Positions 20,964 through 32,928 of a DNA stretch of 64,000 bases are shown piece by piece. Position 1 is the first letter of the stretch, and each line of letters opens with the position of its first letter. The translations under genes were made by a program, and so were the position numbers. Source of the DNA: Lolium rigidum (taxonomy: Eukaryota > Streptophyta > Magnoliopsida > Poales > Poaceae); assembly GCF_022539505.1 (NCBI RefSeq), contig NC_061514.1, forward strand, positions 214,431,141-214,495,140, read 5' to 3'. Below the pieces are notes generated by a model, which saw only the letters and a list, made by a program, of their open reading frames with translations, had not been told where the DNA came from and did not search any database.

Positions 20964-23681
20964 ATGTCGGCGGCTCATGATCCAGGCAAGGGTGTGATTG
21001 AGGCAGATGCCCACGACGATGAGCACGCGGCCCCGCTGCAGACCTTCTCCAATAGGTTTGCTGCAGACATGAGCCAGCCGCAGCCGCAGGCGAAGCGCGG
21101 CCGCCCGCGCAAGTACGTCGACCCAAGCGTTGCCATGCCGATGCCGCTGGCTATCGTGCCAGCACGACATCCAACTAATGACGTCCTGCGGCCACCAGTG
21201 ATGCCGCTGCCGGTGCCGCCACCCCCACCACCACCCGTCAAGAAGAGGAGGGTCCAGGCGCAGAGGTCCACCGCCACCAAGAAGACGGCGACAGGTATGT
21301 AGTACTACTAGTTCTGATAGGATAGTACGTAACAGCAAACGCATGCATGAGCATTTAGTTCAGATACCCGAAATTTCAGGTGAGTAATTTAGGCTGGTCA
21401 TAGTGCATAGTATCATATACTAGTATCATGCATATGATACTTGTCTATGATACTATCTCTATAGTGGGTGGTATTATAGTGTAGTATCATAAATTTGTAA
21501 ATTTATTATTTTGTAGAATCCCAATGTAAATCTATGTACAAGATCTATTTGGTATTTACTTTTCTCGTAACGTGCGCTATGATACAGTATCTACCTATAT
21601 TATTCTAATCCTATCTCTCATCATTAATAAGATGTCATATCATTATTTTTGTGGGCCTAGGATGCATGATACTACCTAATACTAGCACTATGGTCAGCCT
21701 TAGTAACAGGTTGTGGTAACTGCCTAGCTAATAATGACGACCTTGAAGAAACACTTGAATACTACAATCATGCGTGATGTGTTTTCTCTTTCATTACAGA
21801 TCACAATACTTGAATGCTATCATCAGTTTCCAGCACTACGTCATACTTTCAGATCTTTCTGAATTTTAATGGATGTTGTTTTCAGTGTTATCAGGTGTCA
21901 TTGGAATGAATCATGAGGTTATCACAGTCGAAGTTGGAGAGGTAAACTGTCCCACTCGCTTACGATGTACCTAGAAACATAATATTACTAGTGTACTACA
22001 AGATTACAGTATGCATATAACAGATTATCTGAGTGAGATTTCTAATTTTGGTCAAATAAATACGCTGATGAAGTTCTATCATTATGGAGCAAAGTTGTTC
22101 AGATGCAACACTTTGAGAGACGTATTTACATATTCCGCGCTTGAATTGTTTTAATAGTTTCATTGGATGGTCTTTCTTGCTCTTAATATTAAAGCTCGGG
22201 GTTAGTAAGAAATACTTAACCTTTCACGTATTCTTTAATTACATGTCAACATATTTAATAGTTATTTAAAAAACAGAAAAATCTTATGTGTCTGAGGCAT
22301 GGGTAATGGGTTATATCATAAATTTTTTCTAAACCGGACTATAGCACCATTCCATTACTTACATCACAGAAATACAAACCCTTTACAAGTACTCCAGATC
22401 TCCAACTAGGGAGCGGAAAATAAAGAAGTGATGCACTAACCATAAATATATTCTTCATACTCAGCCATTCATGGGATAATTAGTACTTCAGTTTTTTCGT
22501 GATGATCGTATATTTTATTATAATCATATATTTTCCATAGGCTCTCTTGATTTCATCTTTTACTTTGTATATATTTTCCATATGCTCTGTTCTACAGCTT
22601 GTGCTTGTTGTGTTGTAAATACTAACAAAGGATCCATGATTGCAGGATGTAGCTATGAAAATCATGCCCCTTTTTAGGAATGGATGGGTAACTTGTATAC
22701 TGTCTGCCCATGGAGCTTTATCCAATGTGACACTCGCTTCAAGGAGGTTCTTCATGTGACACGGCTATTTATCAGGTTTGGTCCATTTTTTTAGCTTGGA
22801 ATGCACTTGAAATCAATATTTTCTCATAAATTTCGACCATAAAGAAAAAAATAAATGTTAGATACTAGTTAGAGAAATTTATTATTTCCTTTTATGACCT
22901 ATCGAAACAAAACATATCATTTTTTTTTGTTCTGCCTCATTTCGAAATGAATTGTTGGGGTCTAGCCTATATATTTGCATCAGTTTCGAATAATATCTTA
23001 GCTATTTTTATTCAATATGTAGGGTTATTTTGAGATGCTCTCATTGTCCGGCTCGTATCAACCATCAGAGACTGATGGAATGAGCAACGGCACTGGTGGA
23101 CTCGGTGTTTCACTTGCTAGTCCGGATGGCCATATTTTTGGTGGCCGAGTGGCGGGACCTTTGACCGCAGCCTTCGCCTGTTCGAGTAACCCGGCTTTAC
23201 TTCGTTCAAAAAAAAGGTAACCGAGTTTTACTTGATGAGCATGCTTTAAACAGTCAAATTATGGTGTTTACACCATATATGTTGATAGATTCTGTACTTC
23301 TTGGATCTTGCTCTGTTTGTTAAGTTAAATATTATTTGCTTAGTGCTTTTGGGAAACCATGAAAATTAGTGTTTTGCCATATAATCTATAATGTTATACT
23401 ATCCCCTTCGTAAAATTGTTGTGTCAATCTTGCTCTGATTGGTTTTACTTAAGAGCTGCCATCATGTGACGAAGACGAAACATACATGTATATTTCAAGT
23501 GGATCTTCTGCTTTCCACTAATGGTTTGTGTTATTGTACTAATGCTCAGGTGGTCGTTGGAAGGTTTCAAGTGGATGAGAACAAGAAGCTCAACCAGGCT
23601 GCCACCGGTGGCGTCCTGTGTGCTAGCAGCTCTACACCAAGAGGTGCTGCGAATGGGTCCTCCGGAAGTGCACAAAATTAG
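20964..23681 (+). pseudogene. AT-hook / PPC-domain nuclear protein gene (AHL type), five exons, two frame breaks
   Basis: AHL proteins bind AT-rich DNA in the nucleus and regulate growth genes. Exon 1 (20964-21294) starts MSAAHDPGKG, carries the AT hook KRGRPRKY (about residues 47-54), a proline run and a basic stretch KKRRVQAQRS. Exon 2 (21886-21941) and exon 3 (22646-22775) begin the PPC domain: NHEVITVEVGE, then DVAMKIMPLF, GWVTCILSAHGALSNVTL. Exon 4 (23023-23185) reads GYFEMLSLSGSYQPSETDG and GGLGVSLASPDGHIFGGRVA. Exon 5 (23550-23681) reads VVVGRFQVDENKKLNQAATG and ends at TAG 23679-23681. Splice sites are canonical. Exons 3 (130 nt) and 4 (163 nt) each have one base too many: exon 3 hits TGA at FFM-stop where another frame gives CDTAIYQ, and exon 4 shifts at GPLTAA. 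It is likely a recent pseudogene, or two sequence errors. Confidence 0.85.
21392..21699. mobile_element. Tourist-type MITE in AHL intron 1
   Basis: Ends GGCTGGTCATAGTG and CACTATGGTCAGCC are inverted repeats flanked by TTA (21389-21391 and 21700-21702), a TWA duplication typical of Tourist/PIF-Harbinger MITEs. 308 bp, non-coding. A truncated relative lies at 63213-63370. Confidence 0.93.
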
Positions 23682-24448
23682 AGTGACACTTGCTCATTCA
23701 ACACCAGCAGCCACCCCCGATATTCCATGAAACTGAAATCCGGATGAATCTACGGTTCGTAGGAAGCCTTGTTGAAAGAACTTGTAGTTTTCGTGCTTCT
23801 GGTTAGTATTGCCGCATTAGGCTCTTGTAATACCAAGTCACCTCTATCTTAGCTTTTCGTTCCAAGGTCTCTCATGATGCTTGGAGTTTCGCACCAACCT
23901 CGCTCCAAATACTTAGTTTTTCGCTCCTAGTTGTTTACCCGTTCGCTCCAAATGCTTAGCTTTTTGCTACTAGCTCCAGATGCTCCGCTTTTGTTCCTTG
24001 CTCCATGTTAGACGATAACTATCAGAATTTATTTCTTTTGTTGGATAGACCCTGGATGTGGTCTAGTTAAATCATGTTGTAACAGGATGGATGCTTTGTC
24101 ATATTCTGTTTTTTTTCTATAATCAGTACTCATGAATTTTGCTTATGAAATATTGCATGGTTATATTGCGCACATCCGGACAGTAGTAAACGTGGGAACT
24201 TCAATGGTTGTGTTCCTTTATTAGCTAAGGGAAATGGAAATTTCTCAGTGGCAATAGCAGTGTAGCAGCCTAGACAACTCCTCCCAAGTCCAAAGTAGTC
24301 TCAATTGTGTTCCAAAAACATTCTGTCCCGAATTGCGGGTTTCAGTTCACAAGTTGGTAAGGTAACGAGTGCTTGAAGTACTAACCTAGCTAGTATACAC
24401 TTGTATCATTTTTTACGCAAAACATGGTATTCCAACAAAATAAGCGGT
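23682..24448. other. 3' flank of the AHL gene
   Basis: Probable 3' untranslated sequence just after the stop codon, with several imperfect repeats of a GCTCCAAATGCTTAG-type phrase near 23900-24000. No gene was recognised. Confidence 0.45.
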
Positions 24449-24449
24449 A

Positions 24450-24704
24450 CTCCCTTCCGTTCACAATTAGTTCGCATTCTAGGTTTAGTCAAAATCATAT
24501 TTTGTAAATTTTAACTAAATGTTTTGAAAAATATATCTACATTCACAATGTAAAAGCTATAGCATTAGAATGAACATAAGCCATATTTTTATATTATATG
24601 CATTTGATATTATGATTATTGATTTTTTCCTATATTTCTGGTCAAACTTGATAAAGTTTAACTTGAAAAAAACTCGAAGCGGAACTAAATAAAAACGAGA
24701 GGGG
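24450..24704. mobile_element. Stowaway-type MITE, copy 2
   Basis: Same element as at 4747-5003, here with TA visible on both sides (24448-24449, 24705-24706). Confidence 0.8.
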
Positions 24705-24949
24705 TATCTAATGACTAGCCATTGACCACGGACCAAGCATGCGAAGACGGACAAATGTGCAGGAAAATCATACCAACCGAGGGAATGAGCTAGTGACCAT
24801 ATATTGAATTACTGCGCATTTTACGATTAAATGACCAAAGTGAGTAAATCGGACAAGAATTTTACTTTTGCCATGCTTGTTAGTTCGGTATCTTGGATTT
24901 TTCAAACTATTGCAAGAACCAACCAGCAAGCACCTCTCGTGAGATGTAA

Positions 24950-26129
24950 GGGCATCTCCAATGGAGCGACGTATTTCGGACACCTAAATTGTTCGCGCGT
25001 GTCCATATGTGTCGGCCTGCAGACGCGAAAATGTCCATTTTTGTCCGCGCGTTCATTTGCATCTGGGGGTGCCTCCAGCGGACCGACGCATTTTTTTACT
25101 ACTTTTTTTTCCTCTTCTCCATTTATAAACATAGTTCCAAACATTACACAAACTAATACATATTGGGAACATGGTTTTACACAAACTAATAAACATGGTT
25201 TACACAAACTAATACATAGTTTGAAACATGATTTACACAAATTAGAACATTGCAAAATGAGAAAACGTAACTAGTGTTGGTTCCGTATGTTCGCTGCCAA
25301 GAAAGAACACTCTCGGGCACACTCAATCACCTAAATTGGAAAATCCAGCTGGTAATTATAGCACTGTTGTTTTCACCAAGGGAGGACATACGGAAACCGC
25401 CACTTGTGGCTTAAATTGGCTCGTGACCATATTCGCTGCAGAGAAAGAACACTCTAACAGTTCTAACTATCGGTGTCCGAGCCAGACTTGCCGGTGTGGT
25501 AGTGCCTGCGGTAGGATGTATCGTCGAACACCTTGACGATCATCACGCCTTCCCCCTCGTAGAGGAAGGTGAGCTAGCAGTCGGGCTCGAGCGCGAGGTC
25601 ACGGGCGAACTTGTCCCACCCCGTGTGAAGGTACATCTTGCACTGACGTCGAACAAGATCTCGACAGGCCACCGGCAGAAGTTGCGGCGGCCTCCCGTAG
25701 CTGCAACTGGGCCGGCTCGACGCCATCGACGAACTCGACGAACTTGCCCGGGAGCAGCTTGATGCCGAGGGGTCGTCATCGATGCGGAGGAGGAACTCGA
25801 AGCAGCGCTCCTCCTGCGAAGACGAGGAGGGCGACGGCGACGTGGGGCTGTAGCCGGTCCACCTCGGCGGCCCCAGCTCCGGCACCGGGGGCGCCCAGGC
25901 CCGTGGTCTCGACCGCCTCGCCGGCCACCTGGACCCGCCATGGACTTCCTCGCGGGGCTGGCTGTGTCGCAGGAAGAGCTAGGCGGCGCTACGGTGGAGC
26001 TCGTGGCGGCTAGGGTTTGTGTGGAGGAGTGGATGAGGAAGAAGAGCGCGCGCTCTCTTTATATAGGCTGAAGGTAGGCGACAGGCGCGGGACGCGTGGC
26101 ATCGCCATTACTGCATTGGCGGAGGTGGG
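24950..26129. mobile_element. PIF/Harbinger-type element carrying a B3 gene, copy 2 (right end lost)
   Basis: Left end GGGCATCTCCAATGG preceded by TAA (24947-24949), as in copy 1. The element is cut at 26129 by LTR sequence. Confidence 0.72.
25459..25941 (-). pseudogene. B3-domain gene carried in transposon, broken (copy 2)
   Basis: Same B3-like gene as in copy 1. This copy keeps the better reading KMYLHTGWDKFARDLALEPDC across the central B3 strand, so the two small indels seen in copy 1 arose there. The shared TAG after LEPDC remains, followed by LTFLYEGEGVMIVKVFDD. A 1-bp loss near 25775 and a short deletion in the acidic/serine-rich N-terminus differ from copy 1. A TATATAAA lies near 26060 on the - strand. 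It is not expected to give a full-length protein. Confidence 0.7.
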
Positions 26130-26643
26130 TGATGCGTGTAATTGACACGTCCGTTGGGAACCCCAAGAGGAAGGTGTGATGCGCACAGCGGCAAGTTTCC
26201 CTCAGTAAGAAACCAAGGTTTAATCGAACCAGTAGGAGTCAAGAAGCACGTTGAAGGTTGATGGCGGCGGGATGTAGTGCGGCGCAACACCGGAGATTCC
26301 GGCGCCAACGTGGAACCTGCACAACACAACCAAAGTACTTTGCCCCAACGAAACAGTGAGGTTGTCAATCTCACCGGCTTGCTGTAACAAAGGGTTAACC
26401 GTCTTGTGTGGAAGATGATTGTTTGCAAGAAAACAGTAAAGAACAAGTATTGCAGCAGATTTGTATTTCAGTATAAAAGAATGGACCGGGGTCCATGATG
26501 GCGTGTATTTCACACGTTCGTTGGGAACCCCAAGAGGAAGGTATGATGCGCACAGCAGCAACTTTTCCCTCAGAAAGAAACCAAGGTTTATCGAACCAGG
26601 AGGAGCCAAGAAGCACGTTGAAGGTTGATGGCGGCGGGATGTA
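26130..26643. mobile_element. LTR-type retrotransposon fragments, two partial direct copies
   Basis: TGATGCGTGTAATTGACACG at 26130 and a similar GGCGTGTATTTCACACGTTC near 26500 are each followed by TTGGGAACCCCAAGAGGAAG, AAACCAAGG and AAGAAGCACGTTGAAGGTTG. The two copies are about 365 bp apart. The second stops at GATGTA (26643), where a CACTA end begins; the first continues at that point with GTGCGGCGCAACACC. No internal retrotransposon genes are present. Confidence 0.7.
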
Positions 26644-26975
26644 CACTACAAGAAAAGTTGCCATGGCCGACGAAGTTGAAGTCGCGCCGTGGTTGCTGGT
26701 GTACCATGGCCGACGATTTTGGTCCCTCCGTGGTGCATGTCAAAACTTTTTTTTTCTCGTTTTTGAGGCCACCTAGCCCGACGAAAGCGGCCAAAACGTC
26801 GCGTATGGTGGCCGGGACGTGGTGCATCGCGAATTCTCGGGTTCGCCGGCCGAGTCAACGCAAATCCGCACCGCCGAGGGATGTAGGGCCCGGATGGCAG
26901 CCTCTACGGCATTGTTTTTTCTCGATCGCGCCATCTCGTTCAACGTTCTCCGATCGAGCCGTTTACGATGCGGGA
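26644..26975 (+). mobile_element. CACTA transposon 5' terminus
   Basis: CACTACAAGAAAAGTTGCCA at 26644 is a canonical CACTA end, placed exactly where the LTR copy to its left is interrupted. It is followed by subterminal repeats of CATGGCCGACGA. The expected 3-bp target duplication would be GTA. No matching right end (…CTTGTAGTG followed by GTA) was found in the window, so the element is truncated, nested or rearranged. Confidence 0.85.
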
Positions 26976-29900
26976 TCATGGGTCCCGCATGTCATCCTCT
27001 ATGAACCAAAATTCTTTCTATTCTTGGATTTTTTTGACCCCACGATTTACGGCTACTTCCTTTTTCTTTTGATCCCTTGCCGCCTTGGAAACGTTGAGAC
27101 CGCTGCTGCTAAATGGGACCCGCATGTCATCCTCTATGTGCAATCAACTTTCTTTTCTTGGAGTTTTTTGGCACCTCAAATTTGGTCACTTGCCTTTTTC
27201 TTTCGATCCCTGCCGCCTCTCAAACGGTGATACCGCTGCTGCTAGCTGGGACCCGCATGTCATCCTCTATGCACTATAAAACTTTCTTTTCTTGAATTAT
27301 TTTTGGCACCTCATATTTGGTCACTTACCTTTTTCTTTCGATCCCCTGCCGCCTCTCAAACGGTGATACCGCTGCTTCTAAATGGGACCCGCATGTCATC
27401 CTCTATGTACTATAAAACTTTCTTTTCTTGGAGTTTTTTTTGGCACCTCAAATTTGGTCACTTGCCTTTTTCTTTCGATCCCCTGCCGCCTCTCAAACGG
27501 TGATACCGCTCTTGCTAACTGGGACCCGCATGTCATCCTCTATGTACTATAAAACTTTCTTTTCTTGAATTATTTTTGGCACCTCATATTTGGTCACTTA
27601 CCTTTTTCTTTCGATCCCTGCCGCCTCTCAAACGGTGATACCGCTGCTGCTAAATGGGACCCACATGTCATCCTCTATGTACTATAAAACTTTCTTTTCT
27701 TGGAGTTTTTTTGGCACCTCAAATTTGGTCACTTGCCTTTTTCTTTCGATCCCCTGCCGCCTCTCAAACGGTGATACCGCTGCTGCTAAGTGGGACCCGC
27801 ATGTCATCCTCTATGTACTATAAAACTTTCTTTTCTTGAATTATTTTTGGCACCTCATATTTGGTCACTTACCTTTTTCTTTCGATCTCATGCCACGTTT
27901 GAAACGTTGAGGAACCTGCGGGCTCATGGGACCCGCATGTCATCCTCTATGTACTATAAAAGTTTATTTTCTTGGTTTTTTTCACCCTCGATTTTTGGCA
28001 ATTTCTTTTTCTTTTGATCCCCTGCCGCCTCTCAAACGGTGATACCGCTGCTTGCTAAATGGGACCCGCATGTCATCCTCTATGTACTATAAAACTTTCT
28101 TTTCTTGAATTATTTTTGGCTCCTCATATTTTTTCACTTGCCTTTTTCTTTCGATCCCCTGCCGCCTCTCAAACGGTGATACCGCTGCTTGCTAAATGGG
28201 ACCCGCATGTCATCCTCTATGTACTATAAAACTTTCTTTTCTTGAATTATTTTTGGCTCTCGATATTTTTTCACTTGCCTTTTTCTTTCGATCTCATGCC
28301 ACGTTTGAAACGTTGAGGAACCTGCAGGCTCATGGGACCCACATGTCATCCTCTATGTACTATAAAAGTTCATTTTCTTGGTTTTTTTCACCCTCTGATT
28401 TTTGGCAATTTCTTTTTTCTTTTGATCCCCTGCCGCCTCTCAAACGGTGATACCGCTGCTGCTAAATGGGACCCGCATGTCATCCTCTATGTACTATAAA
28501 ACTTTCTTTTCTTGAATTATTTTTGGCTCCTCATATTTGGTCACTTGCCTTTTTCTTTCGATCTCATGCCACGTTTGAAACGTTGAGGAACCTGCTGGCT
28601 CATGGGACCCGCATGTCATCCTCTATGTGCTATAAATGTTTATTTTCTTTATTTTTTTTCACCCTATGATTTTTGGCTATTTCCTTTTTCTTTTGATCCC
28701 TGCCGCCTTGGAAACGTTGGGTAAGCTGCTGACTCATGGGACCCGCATGTCATCCTCTATGTACAATCAACTTTCTTTTTCTTTTGATCTCAAGCCGCAT
28801 TTGAAACGTTGAGACCGCTGCTTCTAAATGGGACCCGCATGTCATCCTCTACGTACAATAAAGTTTCTTTTCTTGGATTATCTTTGGCTCTGATATTATG
28901 TCACTTGCCTTTTTCTTTCGATCTCATGCCGCCTTTGAAACGTTGAGTAAGCTGCTGGCTCATTGGTCCCGCATGTCATCCTCTACGAACAATAAAAGTT
29001 TCCTTTCTTGGAGTTATTTTTTACCCCTAATTTCTGGCTATTTGCCTTTTTCTTTTGATCTCCTGCCCCCTGCGAAACGATGAGGACGGCTGTTGGCAGG
29101 TCGGTCCCACATGTCATCCTCTATGAACAATAAAAGTTTCCTTTGATGGATTTATTTTGAACCCCTAATTAATTTACGGATATTTCCCCTGCCGCCTTGG
29201 AATCGTTGAGGATGCTTGCTGCCTCATGGGTCCCGCATGTCATCCTCTCGAACGGTAAATGTTTATTTTCTTGGATTTTGTTGACCAAACGATTTTTGGC
29301 TTATTTTTTCTTTCGATCACCTGCAGCCTTTAAAACGTTGAGGACGGCTGCTGGCTCACGGGTCCCACATGTCAACCTCTATGAACAATAAACGGCGAGG
29401 ATCTTGCTTGCCTCATGGGTCCCGCATGTCATCCTCTCGGAACGAAAATGTTTCTTTTCTTGGATTTTTTACCAACAGATTTTTGGTTTATTTTTTCTTT
29501 CCATCCCTGCCGCCTTTAAAACGTTGACGACGTTGTTGGCTCATGGGTCCCCGATGTCGACCTCCCCGTACAAGAAACATATGATATCTTGATTATTTTG
29601 CAGACAATAAACAATGTATTGCGCTGTGAGCTATTTCAAACGGATAATTAAATCTTTATTTTTACATAAACAAACTTATATGTTGAATCTCCTTGTTTTT
29701 TTGTCTTTGCGAAGCATAGGACTTTCTGTTTTTTAGAAAATTCGGAACTTTCCTGTTTTGGAGTGGGCTGAAATTGTACGAGTCAAAAGGCCTAGCGGGA
29801 TAGTTCGAAGGCCCGGATGTCCGGATGCGGCCCAATTGAAATCTTTCTTCTTGGATTTTTTTCACCCCACGATTTACGGCTACTTCATTTTTCTTTTGGT

Positions 29901-32375
29901 TACGTGCCGCCTCTCAAACGGTGAGACCGTCTGCTGCAAAATGGGACCCGCATGTCATCCTCTATGTACGGTAAAATTTCTTTTCTTAGATTATATTTGG
30001 CTCTGATATTTGGTCACTTGCCTTTTTCTTTCGATCTCATGCCACGTTTGAAACGTTGAAAAACCTGTTGGCTCATGGGACCCGCATGTCATCCTCTATG
30101 TACAATAAAACTTTCTTTTCTTCGATTTTTTTGGCACCTCATATTTGGTCACTTGCCTTTTTCTTTCGATCCCCTGCCGCCTCTCAAACGGTGATACCGC
30201 TGCTGCTAAATGGGACCCGCATGTCATACTCTATGTACAATCAAGTTTCTTTTCTTGAATTATTTTTGGATCCTGATATTTGGTCACTTGCCTTTTTCTT
30301 TCGATCTCATGCCACGTTTGAAACGTTGAAAAACCTGCTGGCTCATGGGACCCACATGTCATCCTCTATGTACTATAAAAGTTCATTTTCTTGGTTTTTT
30401 TTCACCCTCTGATTTTCGGCTATTTCCTTTTTCTTTTGATCCCCTGCCGCCTTTGAAACGTTGAGGACTCTGCTGGCTCATCGATAAAACTTTCCTTTCT
30501 TGGAGTTTTTTTTACCCCCTAATTTATGGCTACTTTCTTTTTCTTTTGATCTCAAGCCGCATTTGAAACGTTGAGACCGCTGCTGCTAAATGGGACCCGC
30601 ATGTCATCCTCTATGTACAATAAAGTTTTCTTTTCTTGGATTATCTTTGTCTCATGATATTTTGTCACTTGCCTTTTTCTTTCGATCTCATGCCGCCTTT
30701 GAAACGTTGAGTAAGCTGCTGGCTCATGGGTCCCGCATGTCATCCTCTACGAACAATAAAAGTTTCCTTTCTTGGAGTTATTTTTGAACCCTAATTTACG
30801 GCTACTTCCTTTTTCTTTTGATCCCGTGCCGCCTTGGAAACGTTGAGACCGCTGCTGCTAAATGGGTCCCGCATGTCATCCTCTATGTACAATAAAATTT
30901 CTTTCTTCGATTATTTTCGGGTTCTGATATTTGGTCACTTGCCTTTTTCTTTCGATCTCATGCCGCCTTTGAAACGTTGAGGAAGGCTGCTGGAGCATGG
31001 GTCCCGCATGTCATCCTCTATGAACAATAAAAGTTTCCTTTCTTGGAGTTATTTTTTACCCCTAATTTACGGCTACTTCCTTTTTCTTTTGATCCCCTGC
31101 CGCCTTTGAAACGTTGAAGACTTTGCTGGCTCATGGGTCCCACATGTCAGCCTCTATGAACAAGAAACACTTCCTTTCTTGGAGTTATTTTGTACCCCTA
31201 ATTTATGGCTATTTGCCTTTTTTCTTTCGATCCCCAGTCGCCTTCTAAACGTAGAGGACGGCTGGCTGGCTCGTGGGTCCCGGATGTCGGCCTCCATGGA
31301 CAATAAACCTCTCCTTTGTTGGATTTATTTTTCACCCTGCGATTTTGGCTATTTCCTTTTTCTTTTGATCCACTTGCCGCCTTGGAAACATTGAGTAAGC
31401 TGCTGGCACATGGGGCCCGCATGTCATCCTCTATGTACAATAACCTTGCAAGATCTTCGAGCGAAAGAGCTTGTATTAGTGGGACCCATATGTCAACCTC
31501 TATGTACAATAAAAGTTTCCTTTCTTGGATTATTTTTAGCTCCTATATTCGGTCACTTTCCTTTTTCTTTCGATCTCAAGCCACCTGCGAAACGTTGAGT
31601 AAGGTGCTTGGCTCATGGGACCCACATGTCATCCTCTATGTACAATAAAGTTTATTTTCTTGGATTTTTTTACCCCTGATTTTTGGTCACTTGCCTTGAC
31701 GGCTGCTGGCTCATGGGTCCCACATGTCAGCATCTATGAACAATAAACCTTTCCTTTGTTGGATTTATTGTTTACCCCTAATTTCTGGCTATTTGCCTTT
31801 TTCTTTTGATCCCCACCGGCCTTTGAAAACGTTGAGGAACCTGCTGGCTCATGGGACCCGCATGTCATCCTCTATGTACTATAAAATTTCTTTTCTTGGT
31901 TTTTTTTCACCTCCGATTTTTGGCTATTTCCTTTTTCTTTTGATCCCCTGCCGCCTTGGAAACGTTGAGTAAGCTGCTGACTCATGGGACCCGCATGTCA
32001 TCCTCTATGTACAATCAACTTTCTTTTTTTGGAGTTTTTTACCCCCTAATTTATGGCTACTTTCTTTTTCTTTTGATCTCAAACCGCATTTGAAACGCTG
32101 AAACCGCTGCTGCAAAGTGGGACCCGCATGTCATCCTCTATGTACAATAAGTTTCATTTCTTGGATTATTTTTGGCTCTTGATATTTGGTCACTTGCCTT
32201 TTTCTTCCGATCTCATGCCGCCTTTGAAACGTTGAGTAAGCTGCTGGCTCATGGGTCCCGCATGTCATCCTCTACGAACAATAAAAGTTTCATTTCTTGG
32301 AGTTATTTTTGACCCCTAATTTACGGCTACTTCCTTTTTTCTTTTGATCCCTTGCCGCCTTTGAAACGGTGAGGA
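26976..32375. repeat. tandem array of a 134-bp unit, about 40 copies in two blocks
   Basis: Each unit carries GGGACCCGCATGTCATCCTC, TATGTACTATAAAA or a variant, CTTTCTTTTCTTGGA, TTTGGTCACTTGCC, TTTTTCTTTCGATC and GCCGCCTTTGAAACGTTGAG. Spacing is about 132-138 bp. The period is not a multiple of three and the open frames drift, so it is not coding. Units fall into subtypes (TCTCAAACGGTGATACC against TTTGAAACGTTGAGGA). The array is interrupted at 29590-29850 by a 250-bp spacer. It follows the CACTA end directly and may be the internal array of that element. Confidence 0.95.
29590..29850. repeat. spacer closing the first block of the 134-bp array
   Basis: This non-array segment (AATCTCCTTGTTTTTTTGTC, then TAGGACTTTCTGTTTTTTAG and a GGGCTGAAATTG phrase) has a diverged relative at 32540-32700 (AATCTCCGCGTTTTTTTCTT, ATAGGATCTGTGTTTCATTA, GGGCCGAAATTGC). 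The array therefore consists of two blocks, each followed by a copy of the same spacer. Confidence 0.65.
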
Positions 32376-32928
32376 TTACGCGAGACTAATACAAGCTTTT
32401 TCTCTCCAAGATCTTGCAAGTTGATAGATTAAATCATGGAATTATTAGGATATGTTTTAAATTTCAAATCCACTTTATGAATTATTAAAAATACCGTTAT
32501 CCATGTGGGTATGGAGCGAACAAGGATTTTCATATTGGGCATGAGCGAGTTTCAAAAATGGGAACCCAATAATTCAAAATAAATAAAAACAACTTTTATG
32601 TAGAATCTCCGCGTTTTTTTCTTTTGCCATTCATAGGATCTGTGTTTCATTAGAAAAGGGCCGAAATTGCATGAGCGAAAGGCCCATTTGTAGTTATTGG
32701 GCTTCGACAGCCGGAGCAAGTAGGCCGATAGCAATTACCATGTAGATGGCCGTTGGCAACCCAAAGTGAAATATTGGGCCCAACAGGGGAAGGCTGAACA
32801 GTCCTATTTTCTAATTGGAAGGTGGTACATGGCGTAATCCTGCCAAAAAAAAGATGGACACGGGTTGCTGAAATTTGCCCATCTGCGCCTAATATCGCCG
32901 CCGCGGCTCCGCTTCCGCCGCCGCCGCC

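Larger units (their letters stand above)
24449..26129. repeat. 1.7-kb duplicated block, copy 2
   Basis: Counterpart of 4746-6439, in the same orientation about 19.7 kb away. The match ends at GAGGTGGG (26129), where LTR sequence starts with TGATGCGTG. The remaining 264 bp of the Harbinger-type element, including its right end, are missing here. Confidence 0.93.

Noticed and set aside
22480..22755. - strand frame over AHL exon 3
   Set aside because: Shadow of intron 2 and exon 3 of the + strand gene.
23140..23195. tRNA-like A box (TGGCCGAGTGG) and B box (GTTCGAGTA) suggesting a SINE
   Set aside because: The A box falls in AHL exon 4 where the codons read GGRVAGPLTAA, a normal PPC-domain segment; the B box lacks the conserved final C.
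26976..32375. Recurring frames with MGPACHPLCTIK-type protein in the 134-bp array
   Set aside because: The unit length is not a multiple of three and frames rotate from unit to unit, so no selection for protein is visible.
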